Assembly: GCF_030646845.1 (NCBI RefSeq)
Contig: NZ_JAUSLE010000021.1
Coordinates: 156,666-220,665, forward strand
DNA length: 64,000 nt
Origin: Rhodoferax sp.
Lineage (GTDB): Bacteria; Pseudomonadota; Gammaproteobacteria; Burkholderiales; Burkholderiaceae_C
Direction of reading: 5' to 3'
In this document: piece by piece, positions 61,371 to 64,000 of the stretch
Layout of the letters: each line of letters begins with the position of its first letter
Position numbering within the stretch: position 1 is the first letter of the stretch
Notes under the pieces: model-generated
The model's input: only the letters and a program-made list of their open reading frames with translations
Database searches by the model: none
Told to the model about the DNA's origin: nothing
Translations under genes and position numbers: made by a program

Positions 61371-61843
61371 GCGAAGTTGTGCGAGCCCCGGTGACGGCCT
61401 ATATCGCACTGGGCGCCAATCTGGGGGATGCCCGCGCCACCGTGCTGCAGGCCATCGAAGGCATCGCTGCACTGCGGTTGACGACGCTGGTGCGGCGCTC
61501 TTCGCTGTACCGCACCGCGCCCGTGCAATCCACGGGACCGGATTACATCAATGCGGTGGTTGAGGTCACCACGGGTTTGGGTCCGCAGGAGCTGCTGCTT
61601 GAGTTGCAGCAGCTGGAGCAGGCCGCTGGCCGCGAACGCCCGCACCGCAATGCGCCGCGCACGCTGGATCTGGACATCCTGCGGTATGGGGATGCCTGCG
61701 TGGACAGCCCGACACTGGTTATTCCCCACCCCCGCATGATGGCGCGTGCGTTTGTGCTCGTGCCGCTGGCCGAGATCGCGCCACACGCGGTCACCCTGGC
61801 GCAGCTGCAGGCGGTCGAGTCGCAGTCGATCGAACGTCTGTAG
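61367..61843 (+). CDS. folK: 2-amino-4-hydroxy-6-hydroxymethyldihydropteridine pyrophosphokinase
   Basis: 158 residues. A folate-synthesis enzyme that transfers pyrophosphate from ATP to the pterin. [37 protein letters not shown] (Mg-binding aspartates) and [21 protein letters not shown] are the three conserved blocks. The TTG at 61367 overlaps the pcnB TGA (TTGA); GTG at 61379 or 61391 are alternatives, all giving the same core. pcnB-folK overlap shows cotranscription. Confidence 0.93.
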   Translation: MSEVVRAPVTAYIALGANLGDARATVLQAIEGIAALRLTTLVRRSSLYRTAPVQSTGPDYINAVVEVTTGLGPQELLLELQQLEQAAGRERPHRNAPRTLDLDILRYGDACVDSPTLVIPHPRMMARAFVLVPLAEIAPHAVTLAQLQAVESQSIERL

Positions 61844-61914
61844 TCCCGAGCGATGCCGCGGCTGGCATGGCGGTAAAATTGGACCCTTTCCAACCGCATC
61901 AATGGACCTTCGCC

Positions 61915-63471
61915 ATGAACTTCAACAATATTCGACTTGCCGCCAAGTTGTGGCTCGCTACGGGGCTCATTGTGTTGGGTTTGTGCGCCGTCATCGCGTT
62001 TGCCGCCATACGATCCGCGGGCGATCGGACCGCCAGTGCAACGGTTCTTGAGGGCTTCACCAACAAGATCAAGTTGACCAACCGATGGGCGGCGCTGACC
62101 GAAACCAATGCAGCACGGTCACAGGCGGTCTTGCTCAGTGCCGAACCGGCCGTGGAGGCGGGATTGAAAGCCGCCATTGCTGCCACGTCTGCACAGATTG
62201 GTGAGATTCAAAAGGCCATTGAGGCGACGGAACTGACTGCAGCTGATCGGGCGCAGATGGTCACCATTGCCAACAACCGCAAGGCTGTTTTGGCGTCGCG
62301 GGCAGCGGCCATGGCGCTGCGGGCTGACGGCAAGCCGGACGAGATGACGGCGACGATCAACAGTCAGTACATGCCAGCGATGGAGGCCTATCAAAAATCC
62401 CAGCGCGATTTTGTGGCCATGCAGGAAGGGGGCTACGAGGCGTCCCGGCTCTCCTTCGCGCAGCGCTCCAGAGAGTTGATCACCATTTCCGCCATCGGTG
62501 TCTTCTTGCTGATTGCCGGTATTCTGGGTGGTGCCGCGTGGCTGATTCGCTCCATCCGCCAGCCGCTAGTTCATGCCAATGCGCTGGCGTCCAGCATCGC
62601 CAAGGGCGACCTCAGCATGCAGATTGACACCTCGCGCGGCGACGAGTTTGGCGACCTGATGAAGTCGCTGGCCGCCATGAACGATTCCCTGGGCCGCATG
62701 GTGCATCAGGTGCGCCAGAGCACCGACAGCATTGCCACCGCGAGTGCCGAGATTGCCACTGGCAACAACGATCTGGCCCAGCGTACCGAACAAACCTCCA
62801 GCAACCTGCAGTCCACCGCCTCCAGCATGGACCAGCTCACCTCCACCGTGCAGCAAAGTGCCGACAACGCACGCCAGGCCAGCACGCTGGCCGCCAATGC
62901 GTCGGCCGTGGCCGAGAAGGGCGGCGCCGTTGTGAAGCAGGTCGTGTCCACGATGGAAGAGATCAACGTCAGCAGCCGCAAGATCTCCGACATCATCGGT
63001 GTGATTGACGGCATTGCCTTTCAGACCAATATTCTGGCGCTTAATGCGGCGGTGGAAGCGGCCCGTGCCGGTGAGCAGGGCCGTGGGTTTGCCGTGGTCG
63101 CCAGCGAAGTGCGCAGCCTGGCGCAACGCAGCGCCGAAGCGGCACGCGAGATCAAGACGCTGATCGGCGCCAGCGTCGAGCGGGTGGAGTCGGGCAGCCG
63201 CCTGGTGCAGGACGCCGGCGGCGTGATGGGCGAGATCGTCTCGGGCATCCAGCGCGTTTCCGACGTGATCAACGAGATCAGCGCCGCCACCGGCGAGCAG
63301 AGCAGCGGCATCGGCCAGGTCAACAACGCCATCAACCAGCTCGACGGCATGACCCAGCAGAACGCCGCGCTGGTGGAAGAAAGCGCCGCCGCGGCCGAAA
63401 GCCTGCGTGAGCAGGCCACTCACCTGGGCACGGTGATCCGGGCCTTCAAGCTGTCGCACGCCGCGGCCTGA
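61915..63471 (+). CDS. methyl-accepting chemotaxis protein
   Basis: 518 residues. TM1 (about 11-30), a periplasmic four-helix ligand domain of Tar/TarH type, TM2 (about 190-213, [21 protein letters not shown]), HAMP (about 215-265), then the signalling domain whose hairpin tip reads [51 protein letters not shown]. No C-terminal NWETF-like pentapeptide for CheR tethering is present (it ends [12 protein letters not shown]). ATG 61915 is the conserved start. Single gene, 71 bp after folK. Confidence 0.93.
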   Translation: MNFNNIRLAAKLWLATGLIVLGLCAVIAFAAIRSAGDRTASATVLEGFTNKIKLTNRWAALTETNAARSQAVLLSAEPAVEAGLKAAIAATSAQIGEIQKAIEATELTAADRAQMVTIANNRKAVLASRAAAMALRADGKPDEMTATINSQYMPAMEAYQKSQRDFVAMQEGGYEASRLSFAQRSRELITISAIGVFLLIAGILGGAAWLIRSIRQPLVHANALASSIAKGDLSMQIDTSRGDEFGDLMKSLAAMNDSLGRMVHQVRQSTDSIATASAEIATGNNDLAQRTEQTSSNLQSTASSMDQLTSTVQQSADNARQASTLAANASAVAEKGGAVVKQVVSTMEEINVSSRKISDIIGVIDGIAFQTNILALNAAVEAARAGEQGRGFAVVASEVRSLAQRSAEAAREIKTLIGASVERVESGSRLVQDAGGVMGEIVSGIQRVSDVINEISAATGEQSSGIGQVNNAINQLDGMTQQNAALVEESAAAAESLREQATHLGTVIRAFKLSHAAA

Positions 63472-63479
63472 GCAAAAAA

Positions 63480-63500
63480 GAGCCGGCACCAGGCCGGCTC
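63480..63500 (-). terminator. intrinsic terminator between the chemoreceptor and the small membrane peptide
   Basis: GAGCCGGC / GCCGGCTC stem with a five-base loop (ACCAG on the plus strand). On the minus strand it is followed by six T residues (63474-63479 are A on the plus strand), so it best ends the leftward small gene. On the plus strand the following bases are GTC and A residues, a poor fit for the chemoreceptor transcript. Confidence 0.8.
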
Positions 63501-63541
63501 GTCAAAAGGCCCTGGATCACAGGGCCGGGCAGAGGATCGGT

Positions 63542-63736
63542 TCAGGCCGTGGGCAGCACCAGCACCGCGGCGATGGCCTGCGGCGCCGCCGCAGCCTGAC
63601 GCGCCATCAGCGCGGCCTGGTCGGACGCCGCCAGCCCCAGCACACCGGCCAGCGCGCCGGTGGTCACCAGCGCCGCCAGACCCAGCGACAGGACTTGTTG
63701 CGACAGGGTGGTCTGCAGGCTGCGGGCGGTGGTCAT
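63542..63736 (-). CDS. 64-residue single-helix membrane or secreted peptide
   Basis: MTTARSLQTT, then a hydrophobic stretch (about 15-35, VLSLGLAALVTTGALAGVLGLA), then an alanine-rich tail. AAGGAG precedes the ATG at 63736, and the terminator at 63480-63500 follows, so it has the parts of a real gene. Similar alanine-rich short proteins of unknown function are, as I recall, frequent in Comamonadaceae. The longer open frames covering 63420-63989 lack ribosome sites and look like GC-rich chance. 63737-64000 holds nothing I recognise beyond its leader. Confidence 0.55.
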   Translation of the reverse strand: MTTARSLQTTLSQQVLSLGLAALVTTGALAGVLGLAASDQAALMARQAAAAPQAIAAVLVLPTA

Positions 63737-64000
63737 GGTGGGCTCCTTCGGGTGGGCGGTGGGGGGTCGATGGCTGAACTCTAGGCATCCACCCCGCGCG
63801 CTGCGAGCGCCTTGCGACCAAACCGCAACGGGCGCCGACGAATCGCCGGCCCGGCCGATCAACCGCATCGCGCCCAGCAGGCGGTGCCCCGCGTTCAGCC
63901 TGGGCGCCTGGCCGGATGCCCGTTGGACCACCCGCGCAGCACCCGGCGCAAAGCCTGTTCAAGCGCCGGTGAATTACCAGCGACGCCACCGGCTGAAACC

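Noticed and set aside
63420..63989. 189-codon open frame on the minus strand at the right end
   Set aside because: Arg/Pro/Gly-rich, overlaps the chemoreceptor end and the better-supported 64-residue gene.

Overview
The window looks like ordinary chromosomal DNA from a beta-proteobacterium of the order Burkholderiales, most likely family Comamonadaceae (Rhodoferax, Polaromonas or a close relative). That placement is an inference. It rests on the GC-rich sequence, on the gene order (argD-argF / DUF3579 / rpsT / murJ, and purM / AI-2E permease / hda / HAD phosphatase / pcnB / folK), and on small dispersed palindromic repeats of a kind I associate with that family. I see no phage, insertion sequence, CRISPR array, rRNA or tRNA gene.

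Layout. 1-4.6 kb: end of a patatin-like hydrolase gene, a membrane PAS-GGDEF diguanylate cyclase, and the DNA-uptake channel comEC. 4.6-12.2 kb: a circularly permuted ATP-grasp ligase with its alpha-E partner, convergent with a moxR-DUF58-transglutaminase-lytic transglycosylase operon. 12.2-20 kb: a deacetylase-family enzyme and an MscS channel, then a lipid-catabolism block (etfB-etfA, a long acyl-CoA dehydrogenase, a nitronate monooxygenase-like flavoprotein). 19.3-27 kb, mostly leftward: GST, trhO, a VIT-type metal transporter, an SRPBCC protein, an alkane hydroxylase, an AlkD-like glycosylase, a cytochrome c, a DUF4389 protein and a luciferase-like monooxygenase. 27-38 kb: a Lon-like protease, a Tat-exported dienelactone hydrolase, an SDR, an FAD monooxygenase, a Kef-type antiporter, aconitase and an HMCES-type DNA-protein crosslink protein. 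38-43 kb: arginine biosynthesis, rpsT and murJ. 43.3-52 kb: a three-gene overlapping signalling operon (CheB-CheR-PAS fusion, hybrid histidine kinase, PAS-GGDEF-EAL-CZB protein). 52-64 kb: a SirB1-family protein, a GlxA-type regulator with a cysteine hydrolase, an MFS transporter, purM, an AI-2E family permease, hda, a HAD phosphatase, pcnB, folK, a methyl-accepting chemotaxis protein and a 64-residue membrane peptide.

The most interesting signal is not a gene. A short dispersed element recurs at least ten times. Its core is always exactly 42 bp, starting GCTAT-N9-AGC and ending GGGGCT (or AGGGCT). Six copies lie inside reading frames (comEC, mltB, the DUF58 gene, acnA, murJ and probably a HAD phosphatase gene) without breaking them. 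The 42-bp length is 14 codons, and in five of the six the same frame of the element is read. One copy encodes the core of a signal peptide, one a transmembrane helix of MurJ, and others hydrophilic linkers. Three more supply the stop codon or last residues of a gene. Two same-orientation copies flank the 9-kb signalling operon between murJ and the sirB1-like gene. A different GC-rich palindromic element appears to encode the N-terminal extension of ArgF.

The rest is mostly core metabolism. The signalling genes (diguanylate cyclase, CheBR-kinase-c-di-GMP operon, chemoreceptor) suggest motile-to-sessile control. etfBA, the acyl-CoA dehydrogenase and the alkane hydroxylase suggest use of fatty acids or alkanes. 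The moxR and ATP-grasp clusters point to envelope or peptide remodelling.
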